Positions 53,749 through 64,000 of a stretch of 64,000 nt of DNA are shown here, one piece after another. Every line of letters begins with the position of its first letter. Positions within the stretch are counted from its first letter, which is position 1. The stretch comes from Novosphingobium sp. (lineage in GTDB: Bacteria; Pseudomonadota; Alphaproteobacteria; Sphingomonadales; Sphingomonadaceae). The stretch is taken from the NCBI RefSeq assembly GCF_030699305.1, contig NZ_JAUYNB010000029.1:1-64000 (forward strand), in the 5' to 3' direction. Under the pieces are notes generated by a model that worked only from the letters and a program-made list of their open reading frames with translations, had not been told where the DNA came from and did not search any database. A program made the position numbers and the translations under genes.

Positions 53749-54510
53749 ATGACGCAAGCCGGACCAAATACAGTACAGCCATCCAGCCGGGCCACGCGCC
53801 TGGGCCACTGGTCGTTGCGGGTCGCCCTGGCCGCGCTGGCGGTGGCGGCGATCGGCCTGACGCTCGCGCGCTATGACATGATCCCCAAGCTGACCGGATT
53901 TTCGGCGCTGCTGGCGGGAGGACTGGTGGCGATCGCGGCGCTGATCGCGGGACTGGCAAGCCTGATCGCCGGTCGCAAGGCGGTCTATCCGGGCCGGTCC
54001 AAGGCCTGGGCCGGTCTGGCACTGGCCCTGCTCTATGTCGGTTTTCTGGGCACCCGACCGCTGGTCGCGGGCGATGTCCCGTCGATCCACGATGTGACGA
54101 CCGATCTTGCCAACCCGCCGCAATTTGCAGTGCTGCCGCTGCGCGCCGACAATCTGGTCGGTGTGGGCACTGCCGAAAACTGGCGGAAAATCCATGCCCA
54201 GGCTTATGGCGATCTGGGCCCGGTCACGCTGCCACAGCCCGTGCCGGTGGTGACCGAACGGGCCGTGCGCCTGGCCGAGGAAGCTGGCTGGAAAATCGCC
54301 AGCGCCGATCCGGCGCGCGGAATTGTCGAGGCTACGGCCAGCGTGTCCTACATCCGCTTCCATGACGACGTTGTCATCCGGATCACGCCGGTCGGGGATG
54401 GCACCAGCAGCCGGGTCGATATGCGCTCGGTCAGCCGGGTCGGGGTCGGGGATCTGGGCGTGAATGCCAGGCGGATCGGCGATTTCCTGAAGCAACTGTC
54501 AGACGCCTGA
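53749..54510 (+). CDS. DUF1499 family membrane protein
   Basis: The protein has about 253 residues. Three hydrophobic helices (about 20-110) are followed by a DUF1499 domain (about 125-250) with WRKIHAQAYGD, GIVEATASVSYIRFHDDVVIRI and SRVDMRSVSRVGVGDLGVNARRI. The function is unknown. The ATG at 53749 is preferred to an in-frame start 36 bp upstream. It converges with the DUF2721 gene, 7 bp apart. Confidence 0.85.
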   Translation: MTQAGPNTVQPSSRATRLGHWSLRVALAALAVAAIGLTLARYDMIPKLTGFSALLAGGLVAIAALIAGLASLIAGRKAVYPGRSKAWAGLALALLYVGFLGTRPLVAGDVPSIHDVTTDLANPPQFAVLPLRADNLVGVGTAENWRKIHAQAYGDLGPVTLPQPVPVVTERAVRLAEEAGWKIASADPARGIVEATASVSYIRFHDDVVIRITPVGDGTSSRVDMRSVSRVGVGDLGVNARRIGDFLKQLSDA

Positions 54511-54517
54511 CCCCGGG

Positions 54518-54970
54518 TCAGATATCGCGCTCAAGCTCCAGCAGGCTGCGCGGGATGCGCAGTTGCGCGGACGCCACGCGGGTTTCGGCCAGGAACAGCA
54601 TCAGCGCCCACATCAGCAGGCCGATTGCGACCAGGAACAACCCTGCCGCCGCGACTTGCAGCCGGATCGCCACGAATTCTTCCAGAAACAACACCGCTAC
54701 GGTCACGCCGATGGCCAGCCCGCTCAGCACCAGCAGGAAGATCGCGCGGGTGATCAGGTGGATGCGCTGCGCAATGGCGCGCATTTCGATCACCACGGCA
54801 TCGTGATCCGCGCCGCTGGTGGCGGTGTGCCGGTCCTGCAACTGGCGCGACCGGTCAACCACGCGGCCCAGCCGGGTCGACAGCAGGTTCATGATGTTGG
54901 CAATCGCGACCAGCACGAAAACCGGGGCTAGGGCGAGCTGGATGGTCTGGGCGATCATGGGGCCTTGCAT
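54518..54970 (-). CDS. DUF2721 family membrane protein
   Basis: This 150-residue protein has three hydrophobic segments (about 8-28, 75-97 and 103-128). The region LLSTRLGRVVDRSRQL between the first two matches DUF2721. The function is unknown. ATG 54970 or 54958 (MIAQTI) may be the start. It is divergent from the lipocalin gene, 55 bp apart. Confidence 0.82.
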   Translation of the reverse strand: MQGPMIAQTIQLALAPVFVLVAIANIMNLLSTRLGRVVDRSRQLQDRHTATSGADHDAVVIEMRAIAQRIHLITRAIFLLVLSGLAIGVTVAVLFLEEFVAIRLQVAAAGLFLVAIGLLMWALMLFLAETRVASAQLRIPRSLLELERDI

Positions 54971-55025
54971 ACGGGGGAATGGTCCCCAGATTCAATGCCA
55001 CACTCACCACAAGGCATTTGCCGCT

Positions 55026-55579
55026 ATGACATCCCGTTTCAAAGCCCCGCTGCTCCTTGCTGCGCTGGCCGGGGCAAGCGTGCTGTTGTCCGGTTGCGCC
55101 GTGCTGGGGCCGAAGCATCCGGTGGGGAACACCGCCGTGCCGGAGCCGGCCAAATCGGTCGATCTGCCGCGCTATCTGGGCAAGTGGTATGAAATCGCCC
55201 GCTATGAACAGTCGTTCCAGAAAGGCTGCGAAGGCGTCACCGCCGACTATGCCCTGCGCGCGGACGGCGCGATCGATGTGCGCAACGCCTGCCGCAAGGC
55301 CGATGGCAAAACGTCCGTCGCCAATGGCAAGGCAAAGGTGGTCGATGCCGTCACCAATGCCAAGCTGAAGGTCAGCTTCTTTGGCCCGTTCTATGGCGAT
55401 TACTGGGTGCTGGACCGGGCGGACGATTATTCGTGGGCCATCGTCGGTGAGCCGTCAGGGCGTTACCTGTGGCTGCTGGCGCGCGAAGCGACCCCGCCCC
55501 CCGCCAAGGTGGAGGCGTTGATCGCCCGCGCCCGCGCGCTGGGTTACGACACGTCGATGCTGATCCGCACGCGCCAGCC

Positions 55580-55583
<4 letters not shown>
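55026..55583 (+). CDS. Bacterial lipocalin (Blc-like lipoprotein)
   Basis: This 185-residue protein has a lipoprotein signal (LLSGCA at about 17-22). The lipocalin signature [19 protein letters not shown] comes near residue 52, with [38 protein letters not shown] strands after it. It is probably anchored in the outer membrane and binds lipids or other small hydrophobic compounds. The ATG at 55026 starts the signal peptide directly. Its stop overlaps the stop of the convergent acs gene by 4 bp. Confidence 0.93.
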
Positions 55584-57508
<1,925 letters not shown>

Positions 57509-57579
57509 GGTGGTCCTCTCTCGGATTCGTGCTTTTGCCCAGTTAGGAACCGGACCGCATGCCCGTCAATCGCGCGCCG

Positions 57580-58296
57580 TCATTCATACCACCGCTGCCG
57601 CCAGCCATAGGTGGACGCAACCGGGTTGCCCTGCGCATCGGTCGCAGGCTTGAAGCGGAACCGTTGCAGCGCCAGCGTGCAGGTGATCGCGTTGGCCTGC
57701 GCATCCTTGCTGGGGCGGTGGATGCGGCAGGCGGTGGGCTTGCCTGCGGCGCTGACAGTGATGGCGACGATCACGTAATCATCCTTGCGCAGATCGCGGG
57801 TTTCGCGCGGGTAATCCCTGGCGGAGTTGATTTCGCCCGCGGTCTTTTCAACCTTGCGGGTCAGTCCGCCGCCGGAACCGGTGCCACCCGTGCCGCTGCC
57901 GGTGCCGCTGCCCTGCCCGCCCGCGCCAGTTCCCGCCCCGGCGTCCTGTGCGCCGGATGTATTGGCACTGCCGGTGCTGGCGGCCTTCGGTGCGGGCGCT
58001 CTGGCCAGTTCGACCCTCGGCTTTTCCGCCTTCACCTCGCGCGCGACCGCTTTTTTGCCCGCTTCGGCGGCGGCCCCGGCACGTTCCGGTTCCTTGCTTG
58101 GCGCGGGCGCGGGCGGCGGCGTGACGACCGTTACGGTGAAGGTGGACAGCACGGTCCTGGTCACTTGCGCGGTGAAATCGGGCGCGAACGCGCGGATCAG
58201 ACCCAGCAGCGCCGCAACGTGGAGCAGTCCAACCAGCACGATCACCCCCAGCCGGGTGCCGCGCGGGGTGGACAGGTCAGCAGCCTCGGCCCCCAT
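57580..58296 (-). CDS. TonB-family energy transducer
   Basis: This 238-residue protein has one N-terminal membrane helix (about 16-38), a Pro/Ala/Lys- and then Gly/Ser/Thr-rich spacer spanning the periplasm (about 55-150), and a C-terminal TonB fold (about 160-238: YPRETRDLRKDDYVIVAITVSAAGK, then LALQRFRFKPATDAQG). It passes proton-motive force to outer-membrane receptors; no ExbB/ExbD or receptor is adjacent. It lies 3 bp after the MBL-fold gene on the same strand. Confidence 0.85.
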   Translation of the reverse strand: MGAEAADLSTPRGTRLGVIVLVGLLHVAALLGLIRAFAPDFTAQVTRTVLSTFTVTVVTPPPAPAPSKEPERAGAAAEAGKKAVAREVKAEKPRVELARAPAPKAASTGSANTSGAQDAGAGTGAGGQGSGTGSGTGGTGSGGGLTRKVEKTAGEINSARDYPRETRDLRKDDYVIVAITVSAAGKPTACRIHRPSKDAQANAITCTLALQRFRFKPATDAQGNPVASTYGWRQRWYE

Positions 58297-58299
58297 CGC

Positions 58300-59904
58300 T
58301 CAGCGGCGTCCCCTGCGGTGTTTGTCCGACCGGAACTGGGTGTAGCTGTCCAGCACCTTGCGCATCGCCTCGACCGCCTTCTGGCGCTCGCGCGTGTCCT
58401 CGATCCGCGACAACTCGCGCTTCAGGCCGGTGACCAGTTCGGCATAGCTGTTTTGCCAGTCACGCCCCAGCGCCTGGGTCAGATCGGTCCGTCCGGTTTT
58501 CGTCCGCCGCGCCGGGGCGGCGGGTGGCAGGATATAGGATTCACCGATTTCCGGCAGGACGATGTGGGTTTCCGGCAGCTTTGACTGCGCCAGCCGGCGC
58601 AGCGCCTCAAGCGCCGCCTGCTCACCGTGGATCAGGAACAGGCTCCCCGCAATCGGCGCGCGTGCCTCGATCCAGTCGAGCAGTTCGCCCTGATCGGCAT
58701 GGGCGGAATAGCTGTCTATCCGGCGGATCGTGGCGCGGACCATCACGTCCTCGCCCGAAATGCGCACGCGGCCCGCGCCTTCGACGATCACCCGCCCCAG
58801 CGAACCCGCCGCCTGATAGCCGACGAACAGCACGGTGGCTTCGCGCTTGTGCAGATTGTGGACCAGATGGTGGCGGATCCGCCCGGCCTCGCACATGCCG
58901 GACGCGGACAGGATGATCGCGCCCGAGATCGAATTGAGCCGGATCGATTCCTGCACACTGTCCACGAAGTGGAACGCCGGCTGCCTGAACGTCGGTTCGC
59001 GGCTGAACCCTTCCAGCCGGGCGGCGTGACGTTCAAACACTTTGGTCGCCTGACTGGCCAGCGGGCTGTCGATGAACACCTGCACGTTGGGGATCGCGCC
59101 CGCGTGCATCAGCTCCGCGATGTCGAGCAGCAGTTCCTGCGTGCGCTCCAGCGCAAAGGTGGGAATGATCAGGTTGCCGCCGCGCGCCATTGCGCCGCGG
59201 ATTTCCGCTTCCAGCTCGCGCCGCCGCCCGTCAATGGTCATCGGCACCCGCGCCCGGTCGCCATAGGTGCTTTCGCACAGCACGTGGTCGAACCCCGATG
59301 TCCCTTCGGGATCGGCGTGAAACGCCTTGTTGTCCGGCCCCAGATCGCCAGAACACAGCACCCGCACGCCGCCCGCTTCCAGTTCGGCCGAAGCGGAGCC
59401 CAGGATGTGCCCGGCATTCCACAGCCGCGCCCGGATGCCCGGCACGGGTTCAAACCATTCTTCCAGTTCCACCGGGCTGGCCTGTCCCCACGCCGCGATG
59501 GCATCGGCTTCGGTGTAGAGCGGGTCGAACGGATCTTCGCCCGCACGGTCACGGCGGCGGTTGCGGCGGGCGGTATCGGCTTCGTGGATGCGGCCCGCGT
59601 CGGCCAGCATGTATTCCAGAAGATCGGCGGTCGGCTGGGTACACCAGATCTTGCCCCTGAACCCTTCGGCCACCAGCCGGGGAAGCAGACCGGAGTGGTC
59701 GATATGGGCGTGCGTCAGGATCACCGCGTCGACTTTGGCCGGGTTGAACCCGAATGCCCCCGCGTTCAGCCCCTCCAGCGTGCGCGAGCCCTGGAACAGC
59801 CCGCAATCGACCAGTATCCGGTGGTCGCCAAACGTGAATTCGTGGCAGGAACCGGTCACCGTGCGCGCGGCGCCGTGGAGCGTCAGGGTCAGATCCTTGG
59901 TCAT
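58300..59904 (-). CDS. MBL-fold/beta-CASP RNA-processing-type metallohydrolase
   Basis: The 534-residue protein has the metallo-beta-lactamase motif HAHIDHSGLLP near residue 59, the Asp of VLCSGDLGPDN near 190 and beta-CASP elements (IIPTFALERTQELL, then SASGMCEAGRIRHHL, then SYSAHADQGELLDWI). This set is typical of CPSF-like bacterial nucleases with an RMMBL region. It probably cuts RNA in the cytoplasm. The ATG at 59904 gives MTKDLTLTLHGAARTVTGSC, the usual start. Confidence 0.9.
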   Translation of the reverse strand: MTKDLTLTLHGAARTVTGSCHEFTFGDHRILVDCGLFQGSRTLEGLNAGAFGFNPAKVDAVILTHAHIDHSGLLPRLVAEGFRGKIWCTQPTADLLEYMLADAGRIHEADTARRNRRRDRAGEDPFDPLYTEADAIAAWGQASPVELEEWFEPVPGIRARLWNAGHILGSASAELEAGGVRVLCSGDLGPDNKAFHADPEGTSGFDHVLCESTYGDRARVPMTIDGRRRELEAEIRGAMARGGNLIIPTFALERTQELLLDIAELMHAGAIPNVQVFIDSPLASQATKVFERHAARLEGFSREPTFRQPAFHFVDSVQESIRLNSISGAIILSASGMCEAGRIRHHLVHNLHKREATVLFVGYQAAGSLGRVIVEGAGRVRISGEDVMVRATIRRIDSYSAHADQGELLDWIEARAPIAGSLFLIHGEQAALEALRRLAQSKLPETHIVLPEIGESYILPPAAPARRTKTGRTDLTQALGRDWQNSYAELVTGLKRELSRIEDTRERQKAVEAMRKVLDSYTQFRSDKHRRGRR

Positions 59905-59950
59905 GCGGGCAGACTGCCCGTGTTGGCGGGCGGGAGCAAGCCCGGAGCGA

Positions 59951-60586
59951 TCAGGCGGCGCGCAGCCCCGATACCGCCTTGGCCCCGCGATCCTGCGCCG
60001 ACAGGCCATCGAACACCGCATCGACAATCCGGGCCAGCTTGTCGGTCGACAGCCTGGGCATGATCATTTCCATCGCGGCGATGTTGACGTAAACGCTGAC
60101 CATCTGGTTCACCAGGCTGAGCGCTTCATCCACCGAAAGTCCGCTGAAAAAGCCCTCGCCCATCGCCTCGCCGATGATTTCGGCCAGATAGTGATCGCCC
60201 AGATCGACATAGCTGCGGATCAGTTCGAAATGTTCCTTGCCCAGTTCAACGTGCAGGGCAAACGCCACGGGATCTTCTTCCCATTCGGCCTTCATCAGGG
60301 CGAAGCGCCGGGCAAAGAATTCAAACATCTTGCGGCGCGGCGGCAGGTCGCTGGCGACGACTTGTTCCATGATGTCCAGCTTGGGCTGGAACCAGCGCCC
60401 GGCCACCGCCTCGATCAGGGCTTCCTTGCTGTCGAAATAGCGATAGAGATTGGCAGGCGACATGTTGGCGCGAGCGGCAACCTCGGCCACGGTCAGCGCG
60501 GTGGACCCGCGCTCATCGATCAGGGCAATGACCAGATCGATCAGATGCTCCCGTCCGGCTTCGATATCACTCTTCGGCCGCGGCAT
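59951..60586 (-). CDS. TetR-family transcriptional regulator
   Basis: This 211-residue protein has an N-terminal helix-turn-helix (about 12-58: ALTVAEVAARANMSPANLYRYFDSKEALIEAV) and a helical ligand-binding C-terminus that matches the TetR_C families loosely. The start ATG 60586 (MPRPKSDIEAG) is favoured over a start 20 codons upstream. It is divergent from the 5'-nucleotidase gene with 136 bp between, so it may control that gene or itself. The ligand is unknown. Confidence 0.9.
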   Translation of the reverse strand: MPRPKSDIEAGREHLIDLVIALIDERGSTALTVAEVAARANMSPANLYRYFDSKEALIEAVAGRWFQPKLDIMEQVVASDLPPRRKMFEFFARRFALMKAEWEEDPVAFALHVELGKEHFELIRSYVDLGDHYLAEIIGEAMGEGFFSGLSVDEALSLVNQMVSVYVNIAAMEMIMPRLSTDKLARIVDAVFDGLSAQDRGAKAVSGLRAA

Positions 60587-60722
60587 TGCCCATACTCCCC
60601 GGGTGCGTGTTGCGTGGGAATATAAATGCAGGCGGCGGAAATTCAAGGAACTGTCTTAGTTGCACAATACGCAAGGCGGGTTGTCATTGCCCGATTGTCC
60701 TGACCGACCTAGGAACACCGCC

Positions 60723-62492
60723 ATGATCGAATCCGCCAACCGCCGCCGCCGTTTCTCTGCCCTGCTGCCCGTCCTGCTGCTGCCCGCGCTGGCGGCATGC
60801 GGCGCGCAAGGCCGGGTTACCTCCACCGCCCCGACCGCGCCGGTGACCATCGGTATCATCGCGCTCAACGATTTCCACGGCGCGCTGGAGCCGCCGCGCA
60901 CCGCCGTGCTGGTGCCCGATGGCAAGGACGATGCCCGCCCGGTTCCGGCAGGCGGCGCGGCCTGGCTGGCGAGTGCGGTGGACAGCCTGCGCGCGCAATA
61001 TGATCATTCCGCCACGGTTGCCGCAGGCGATCTGATCGGCGCATCGCAAATCGCCTCGTCGCTGTTTCTGGATGAACCGGCGATCGGGGTGATGAACCGG
61101 ATCGGGCTGGATTTCAACGCGGTCGGCAACCATGAATTCGATTCCGGCACGGACGAACTGCTGCGCAAGCAAAGCGGCGGCTGCGTCCAGCACACCGCGC
61201 GCAAGCCGTGTCAGGTTGAGCGCTTCACCGGCGCCAGTTTCCGGTTCCTGGCGGCCAGCACTTATACGGCGGATGGCAAAACGCTGTTCCCGGCATCGGG
61301 CCTGCGCACATACGGCAAGGGCAAGCGCCGGGTGGAAGTGGGCTTCATCGGCCTGACCCTGAAAGGGACGCCGGATCTGGTTTCGCCGGACGGCATTCGC
61401 GGGCTGACCTTCGGGGACGAGGCCGATGCCATCAACGGCGAGGCCGCGCGGCTGCGGCGCGGCGGGGCCGATGCAGTGGTCGTGATGATCCATCAGGGCG
61501 GCTATACGTCCGGACGGCCCGATCCGGGCGGCTGCGAAAATCTGACCGGATCGATCGGCCCGATCCTCGACCGGCTGGAACCGGGCGTGGACGTGATCGT
61601 TTCGGGCCACACGCACTGGGCCTATGTCTGCGATTACAGCGCGATCAATCCGGCGCGGCCGGTGCTGCTGACCAGTGCGGGCATGTTCGGCCAGCTGGTG
61701 ACCGATATCACCCTGCAAATCGATCCCGCGCAGGGCCGCGTGGTCAGCAAGCGCGCGCGCAACGTGGTCGTGCAAAGCGATCCCTATGTCTCACCGCGCG
61801 GGCCGGTCGAAACCGCCGCCGATTTGCCCCGCTTTACCCCCCGCGCCGATGTGGCGGCCTATGTCGGCAAGTATGTCGAAGCCGCGCGCGACTATGCGCA
61901 GCGCCCGGTCGGGCGGCTGAGCGGAGCGGCGACGCGCGCCGAAGTCGCGGGCATCGGCAACCAGGGCGGGCCGCTCGGCAACCTGATCGCCGACGCGCAA
62001 CTCGCCGCCACGGCCGGAGCGGGCGCGCAGATCGCGTTCATGAACCCGTTCGGCATCCGTGCGCCGCTGAACCCGGCGGCGGACGGCGGGCTGACCTTTG
62101 GCGCCATCTATGCCGCCCAGCCGTTCAACAACACGCTGATCACCCAGTCGATGACCGGGGCAGAACTGAAGGCGGTGCTGGAGCAGGGCTTTGACGACAA
62201 TGGCCCGCACCAGGTGCTGGCCCCGTCCGCCGGGTTCGCGTTCAAGCTGGACCGCACCCGCCCGGTTGGCGACCGGGTGACTGCAATTACGCTGCACGGT
62301 CAGCCGATCGATCCTGCGGCCAGCTACCGGATCACCACCAACAGCTTTCTGGCCGGCGGCGGTGACAGCTTCAGCGTGTTTGCCCGGCAGCGCGATGCGG
62401 TAACCGGGATGTCCGATCTCGACGCACTGGAAGCATGGCTGAAAGCCGTTCCGCCCCGCGCTGTGCCGATGGAAGAACGGGTGACGCGTTGA
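60723..62492 (+). CDS. Lipoprotein 5'-nucleotidase/UshA-type phosphatase
   Basis: This 589-residue protein has a lipoprotein signal (LLPALAACGA). Its metallophosphoesterase domain has IALNDFHGALEP near residue 45, VAAGDLIGAS near 100, GNHEFDSGTDELL near 135 and SGHTHWAYVCDY near 300. The C-terminal 5_nucleotid_C domain has GNLIADAQLA, FMNPFGIRA and NSFLAGGGDSFSVF. It should hydrolyse extracellular nucleotides at the cell envelope. Its stop abuts that of the DUF1295 gene. Confidence 0.93.
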   Translation: MIESANRRRRFSALLPVLLLPALAACGAQGRVTSTAPTAPVTIGIIALNDFHGALEPPRTAVLVPDGKDDARPVPAGGAAWLASAVDSLRAQYDHSATVAAGDLIGASQIASSLFLDEPAIGVMNRIGLDFNAVGNHEFDSGTDELLRKQSGGCVQHTARKPCQVERFTGASFRFLAASTYTADGKTLFPASGLRTYGKGKRRVEVGFIGLTLKGTPDLVSPDGIRGLTFGDEADAINGEAARLRRGGADAVVVMIHQGGYTSGRPDPGGCENLTGSIGPILDRLEPGVDVIVSGHTHWAYVCDYSAINPARPVLLTSAGMFGQLVTDITLQIDPAQGRVVSKRARNVVVQSDPYVSPRGPVETAADLPRFTPRADVAAYVGKYVEAARDYAQRPVGRLSGAATRAEVAGIGNQGGPLGNLIADAQLAATAGAGAQIAFMNPFGIRAPLNPAADGGLTFGAIYAAQPFNNTLITQSMTGAELKAVLEQGFDDNGPHQVLAPSAGFAFKLDRTRPVGDRVTAITLHGQPIDPAASYRITTNSFLAGGGDSFSVFARQRDAVTGMSDLDALEAWLKAVPPRAVPMEERVTR

Positions 62493-63287
62493 TCATCCCC
62501 GGCGCGGCGGCCAGGGGACAAAGCCGGAGGTGCGCGCGACATAGTCGGCATACCCCGGCCGGGTCTTGACCAGCCCCTTTTCCAGCAGCGGCTTGCCCGA
62601 CCAGCGGGTCAGCGTGAACGTCAGGAACAGCGGTCCGATCACGCTGATCGCGGCGACCAGCGCTCCGGCCTCTGCCGCGGCCAGCCAGATCCCCCACCAG
62701 ACGCAGGTATCGCCGAAGTAGTTGGGATGGCGGGTATAGCGCCACAGTCCCGTGTCCAGCACTTTGCCCTTGTTCGCCGGGTTGGCGCGGAACGCCTTGA
62801 GCTGGGCATCGCCCACTGTCTCGAACGTCATCCCCACCAGCCACAGCGCCGCCCCGGCCCAGGCCAGCGGGCCAATCGGCGCGGGATCGCCGCTGGCCAG
62901 CACGCCCAGCTGCGCGGGCAGGCAGGTCAGGAACAGCAGCACCGCCTGCGGGCCGAACACCACGGTCAGCGCGGCGCGGCCATAGCGGCCCTGCTCCTTC
63001 GCCTTGCCCAGCATCCGGGCATAGCGCGGGTCTTCCCCGTGTGCGCGCCAGCGGGTAAACAGGTGCAGCCCCAGCCGCAGCCCCCAGATTGCCGCCATGC
63101 CCGCGATCAGGCCGGCGCGCGCGCCGGGTTCGCCCAGTTGCAGCCAGCTGGCCACTGCCAGCACTGCCATGCCCGCGCCCCACACCGCGTCGATAAACGA
63201 CACGTCGCGGATGCGTGCGGCAATCGCGCAGAGGCCCAGCATCAGCACGGCGATGATCCCGGCGTTGATCAGCAATCCGTCAATCAC
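62493..63287 (-). CDS. DUF1295 (steroid 5-alpha-reductase-like) membrane protein
   Basis: This 264-residue protein has about six membrane helices. Residues after 165 carry LWRYTRHPNYFGDTCVWWGIWL and end with GKPLLEKGLVKTRPGYADYVARTSGFVPWPPR, the DUF1295 signature. The family resembles steroid reductases and isoprenylcysteine methyltransferases; the substrate is unknown. It overlaps the acyltransferase gene upstream by 8 bp, suggesting an operon. Confidence 0.9.
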   Translation of the reverse strand: MIDGLLINAGIIAVLMLGLCAIAARIRDVSFIDAVWGAGMAVLAVASWLQLGEPGARAGLIAGMAAIWGLRLGLHLFTRWRAHGEDPRYARMLGKAKEQGRYGRAALTVVFGPQAVLLFLTCLPAQLGVLASGDPAPIGPLAWAGAALWLVGMTFETVGDAQLKAFRANPANKGKVLDTGLWRYTRHPNYFGDTCVWWGIWLAAAEAGALVAAISVIGPLFLTFTLTRWSGKPLLEKGLVKTRPGYADYVARTSGFVPWPPRRG

Positions 63288-63903
63288 GGCTGTCCGCTCC
63301 CATCAGGGTTTCAAAATCGGTGATCGCGCGGTCCGGGTGGCGCGGGGTGGTGTTGCGATAGAATTCCACCACTTTGGCCATGTCGGCGCGGAAATCGCCG
63401 GTCGGCCAGATCGCCGGGCCAAGCCCGCCGGTCTTCTTGCCGTAATCCATCATTCCGATCACCAGCGGCACCCCGGCGGCACGGGCGATGTGGTAAAAGC
63501 CGGTGCGCCATTGCCCCACCGCGCTGCGCGTGCCTTCGGGCGCGATCACCAGCATGAATTCCTTGCGGCGGCGAAACTCCGCCGCCATCAGTTCGACCGT
63601 GTTGTGGCGGCTCGACCGGTCGATCGGCACGCCGCCCATGTCGCGCATGAAGCGCCCCAGCGGCCAGCGGAACAGGCTCCGCTTGCCCATGAAGTGGACC
63701 TTGACCCCAAGGTCGGCGGTCAGCCCCAGCAGGTTGACGAAATCCCAGTTGGACGTGTGCGGCGCGGCGATCACCACGCAGCGCCGGTCAGCGGGCGCAG
63801 TCCCCGTCGCCGTCCAGCCACGCGTCCGGTAAAACCACAGCATCACCCGCCGCACGATGCGCGACAACAACGCGGGCGGCGGATCCTGATAATCCGTTTC
63901 CAT
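63280..63903 (-). CDS. 1-acyl-sn-glycerol-3-phosphate acyltransferase family protein
   Basis: This 207-residue PlsC-type acyltransferase has the catalytic HxxxxD motif as HTSNWD near residue 49, GKRSLFRWPLGRFMRDMGGVPIDRS near 74 and APEGTRS near 121. It transfers acyl chains to lysophospholipids or related acceptors at the membrane. The position before the DUF1295 gene suggests lipid modification. The start MET DYQDPP follows a plausible ggggga site. Confidence 0.9.
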   Translation of the reverse strand: METDYQDPPPALLSRIVRRVMLWFYRTRGWTATGTAPADRRCVVIAAPHTSNWDFVNLLGLTADLGVKVHFMGKRSLFRWPLGRFMRDMGGVPIDRSSRHNTVELMAAEFRRRKEFMLVIAPEGTRSAVGQWRTGFYHIARAAGVPLVIGMMDYGKKTGGLGPAIWPTGDFRADMAKVVEFYRNTTPRHPDRAITDFETLMGADSRD

Positions 63904-64000
63904 ACACTCTCCCCCTGTTTCGCAACGCTAGCACGCCGCCGCGCAAATGCGAGGGGGACAAAAGGCGGTTATCAGCCGTGAAAACCAGCCCCGCCCGGCC
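63904..64000. other. Right margin without a supported gene
   Basis: These 97 bases are upstream of the acyltransferase gene. I see no gene start, tRNA or repeat that I can support. Confidence 0.3.

Overview
The window looks like chromosomal DNA of an alphaproteobacterium, most likely a sphingomonad (Sphingomonadales). The right part has high GC, very short intergenic gaps, the tRNA-Trp / secE / nusG / rplK / rplA cluster, an NDUFA12-type complex I subunit, and a TelA/XpaC pair. I could run no database search, so the taxonomy is inference.

Region 1 (about 1-26,830) is part of an integrated, plasmid-like mobile element. Its right boundary is a 48-nt copy of the 3' half of a tRNA-Val(CAC) gene (26,783-26,830), just upstream of serS. 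Moving leftwards from it come a RepC-type replication initiator, a candidate oriT region, a membrane-anchored ribbon-helix-helix mobilization protein, a MobF relaxase-helicase, and a ParA/ribbon-helix-helix partition pair with short repeats. No integrase and no type IV secretion genes are in view, so the left end lies outside the window.

The cargo is a phage-defence island read on the minus strand: zorA-zorB-zorC-zorD (type I Zorya), then druH-druE (type III Druantia), in near-continuous order with overlapping junctions. Further left is a separate DUF262/DUF1524 GmrSD-like nuclease gene. At the far left a hipB-like regulator with an apparently chimeric start precedes a hipA cut to its N-terminal domain. 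ZorD carries a C-terminal domain that resembles the phospholipase-D-fold domain of eukaryotic MITD1.

Region 2 (about 26,900-64,000) is ordinary chromosome. It holds serS, surE, an NlpD-like LysM/M23 protein with a degenerate active site, a TrkA-type potassium channel, rimO, a serine hydrolase, a CorA transporter, a Baeyer-Villiger-type monooxygenase, a CinA-like protein, rplA-rplK-nusG-secE, tRNA-Trp, aat, a DUF2155 protein, an NDUFA12-like protein, a DUF192 protein and recX. It continues with a fatty-acyl-AMP ligase, telA/xpaC, a CDP-alcohol phosphatidyltransferase, a TVP38-mercuric-reductase-like fusion, a second flavoprotein, a lipocalin, acs, tonB, an MBL/beta-CASP protein, a TetR regulator, a 5'-nucleotidase, a DUF1295 protein and a PlsC-type acyltransferase. 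Two copies of a two-hairpin repeat, in opposite orientation, bracket the surE-to-channel segment.
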